DNA from: an uncultured Clostridia bacterium
GTDB taxonomy: Bacteria > Bacillota > Clostridia > Oscillospirales > Acutalibacteraceae
Direction of reading: 5' to 3'
Length of the DNA: 7,198 nt
NCBI GenBank assembly: GCA_946405565.1
Contig: CAMJHU010000090.1
Span: 1 to 7,198, forward strand
In this document: one piece after another, positions 6,202 through 7,198 of the stretch
Position numbering within the stretch: position 1 is the first letter of the stretch
How the letters are laid out: every line of letters starts with the position of its first letter
Program-made: the position numbers and the translations under genes
The notes under the pieces: generated by a model
What the model was told of the DNA's origin: nothing
Seen by the model: only the letters and a program-made list of their open reading frames with translations
Databases searched by the model: none

Positions 6202-7198
6202 TTACCCCTTTGCGATATACCAGTTTTCGCCCGTATGCGCGTCGGCAACCATCGGAACCGAGAGCGAAACCGCTTTTTCCATTTCTTCTTTGAGCAGTGC
6301 CGAAGCCTTTTCCGCTTCCTCCACGGGACATTCGAGCAACAGCTCGTCGTGAATCTGTAAAATCAGGCGGGAGCGCATTCCCTCCGACCGCAGCCGTTTG
6401 TAAACGGCGATCATGGCGATTTTGATGATATCCGCCGCGGTTCCCTGAATGGGCATATTGCGCGCCACCCGTTCGCCGGAGGAGCGGGTCTGGAAGTTGG
6501 AGGCGGTGAGTTCGGGCAGATACCGCCGCCGCCCGTAGAGGGTTTCGGCGTAGCCCTTGGCGCGGGCTTCCTCGACGGTGCGCTTCATATAGGCGGCAAT
6601 GGCGGCATATCGGGTCATATAGCTTTTGATATAGGAGGCAGCCTCCGCGTTGGTCACGCCAATGTCCTTCGACAGCGAAAAGGCGGAAATGCCATAGACG
6701 ATGCCGAAATTGACCGCCTTGGCATTGCTGCGCATCTGTGGCGTGACGGCGTCGAGCGGTATGCCGAACACCTGCGAAGCGGTGACGGCGTGAATGTCAG
6801 TGCCGTTCCGGAAAGCGTCGATCATGGTCTGATCACCGGCGATGTGTGCCAGAACGCGCAGTTCGATCTGACTGTAATCCGCGTCCACCAGCGTCATGCC
6901 CTCGCCCGCCCGGAAAAATTTGCGCAGTTCGCTTCCCAGCGGCGTGCGCACGGGAATGTTCTGCAGATTCGGCTCAATGGAGCTGATGCGCCCGGTGCGG
7001 GTCTCGGTCTGGCGGAAGGTGGTGTGAATGCGACCGTCGGAACCGATTGCCTTTTTCAGCCCTTGGCAGTAGGTGGAGGTGAGCTTGGTGAGCGTGCGGT
7101 ATTCGAGAATCTGCGCGACGATTTCATATTGTCCGCTGAGGGATTCCAACACCTCGGCATTGGTGGAATACCCGGTCTTGGTTTTTTTAACCACCGGC
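6202..7198 (-). CDS. polA: DNA polymerase I, C-terminal polymerase domain (5' partial)
   Basis: This is the last 331 codons of family A DNA polymerase I, which fills gaps in repair and Okazaki fragment maturation. The frame is open to the right edge. The codon before the GTG at 7194 is CCG, and the reading PVVKKTKTGYST matches the family's internal sequence, so that GTG is a valine codon and not a start. Counting that Val as 1, motif A is DADYSQIELR with catalytic Asp106, the O-helix (motif B) is RSNAKAVNFGIVYG with Arg155, Lys159, Phe163 and Tyr167, and motif C is QIHDE with Asp283. Phe163 corresponds to Phe762 of E. coli Pol I, the dideoxynucleotide-discriminating form. The 5' nuclease and proofreading regions lie outside the window, so whether proofreading is intact cannot be judged. 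The TAA stop is seven bases before the phosphatase-RimI start, and the genes look cotranscribed. Confidence 0.97.
   Translation of the reverse strand, partial: PVVKKTKTGYSTNAEVLESLSGQYEIVAQILEYRTLTKLTSTYCQGLKKAIGSDGRIHTTFRQTETRTGRISSIEPNLQNIPVRTPLGSELRKFFRAGEGMTLVDADYSQIELRVLAHIAGDQTMIDAFRNGTDIHAVTASQVFGIPLDAVTPQMRSNAKAVNFGIVYGISAFSLSKDIGVTNAEAASYIKSYMTRYAAIAAYMKRTVEEARAKGYAETLYGRRRYLPELTASNFQTRSSGERVARNMPIQGTAADIIKIAMIAVYKRLRSEGMRSRLILQIHDELLLECPVEEAEKASALLKEEMEKAVSLSVPMVADAHTGENWYIAKG
6205..6211 (-). promoter_or_regulatory. Ribosome binding site that decides the TTG start of the phosphatase-RimI gene
   Basis: The - strand reads AAAGGGG over the last codons of polA, ten bases before the TTG at 6194. 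An ATG at 6200 is closer but opens a different frame that lacks the phosphatase motif. The TTG start is therefore preferred. Confidence 0.65.

Noticed and set aside
6246..6248. TTG at 6248 as start of the phosphatase-RimI gene
   Set aside because: It would overlap polA by 47 bases and add 18 residues unlike the family, whereas the TTG at 6194 has a ribosome binding site and gives the usual N-terminus.
7182..7189. Homopolymer run in polA as a programmed frameshift site
   Set aside because: The run encodes the ordinary Val-Lys-Lys-Thr stretch of the family, both sides are in the same frame, and no alternative product is evident.
7192..7194. GTG as start codon of a short polA-like gene
   Set aside because: The reading continues through a proline codon to the window edge, and the sequence matches the interior of DNA polymerase I. 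It is a window cut.

Overview
The window looks like chromosomal DNA of a Gram-positive, Clostridia-type bacterium, plausibly Oscillospiraceae/Ruminococcaceae. This is an inference from the sequence of the housekeeping proteins, the AGGAGG-like ribosome binding sites and the polA - phosphatase/rimI - tsaD order. No sequence search could be run.

Left part (1-2182, + strand): two genes overlap by ATGA and form a split ABC exporter. The first is an ATPase carrying two FHA (phosphothreonine-binding) modules, with its 5' end outside the window. The second is a six-helix ABC-2/ABCG-like permease. A strong hairpin with an A tract on one side and a T tract on the other (2211-2254) ends this unit and can also end the converging unit from the right.

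Middle (2290-4119, - strand): one long gene encodes a TIR - Sel1 - TPR - proline-rich linker - transmembrane helix protein. The glutamate of NAD-cleaving TIR domains is retained. The TPR part contains a very recent in-frame duplication (period 282 bp, 94 residues; 258 bp exactly identical). The gene has its own candidate promoter in a 161-bp gap, with a palindrome on each side.

Right part (4281-7198, - strand): a compact housekeeping operon read right to left. It holds the C-terminal third of DNA polymerase I (polA, cut by the window edge), then a fusion of a YwlE-like protein-arginine phosphatase with the S18 acetyltransferase RimI, then tsaD for tRNA t6A synthesis. Gaps between these genes are 6-7 bases. 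No stretch over 300 bases lacks a gene, and I saw no tRNA, rRNA, CRISPR array or insertion sequence.

The most interesting items are the membrane-anchored TIR/TPR protein with its freshly duplicated repeats, and the phosphatase-RimI fusion. The FHA exporter and the TIR protein are both signalling-type accessory genes next to a core operon. Nothing in the sequence proves that they work together.
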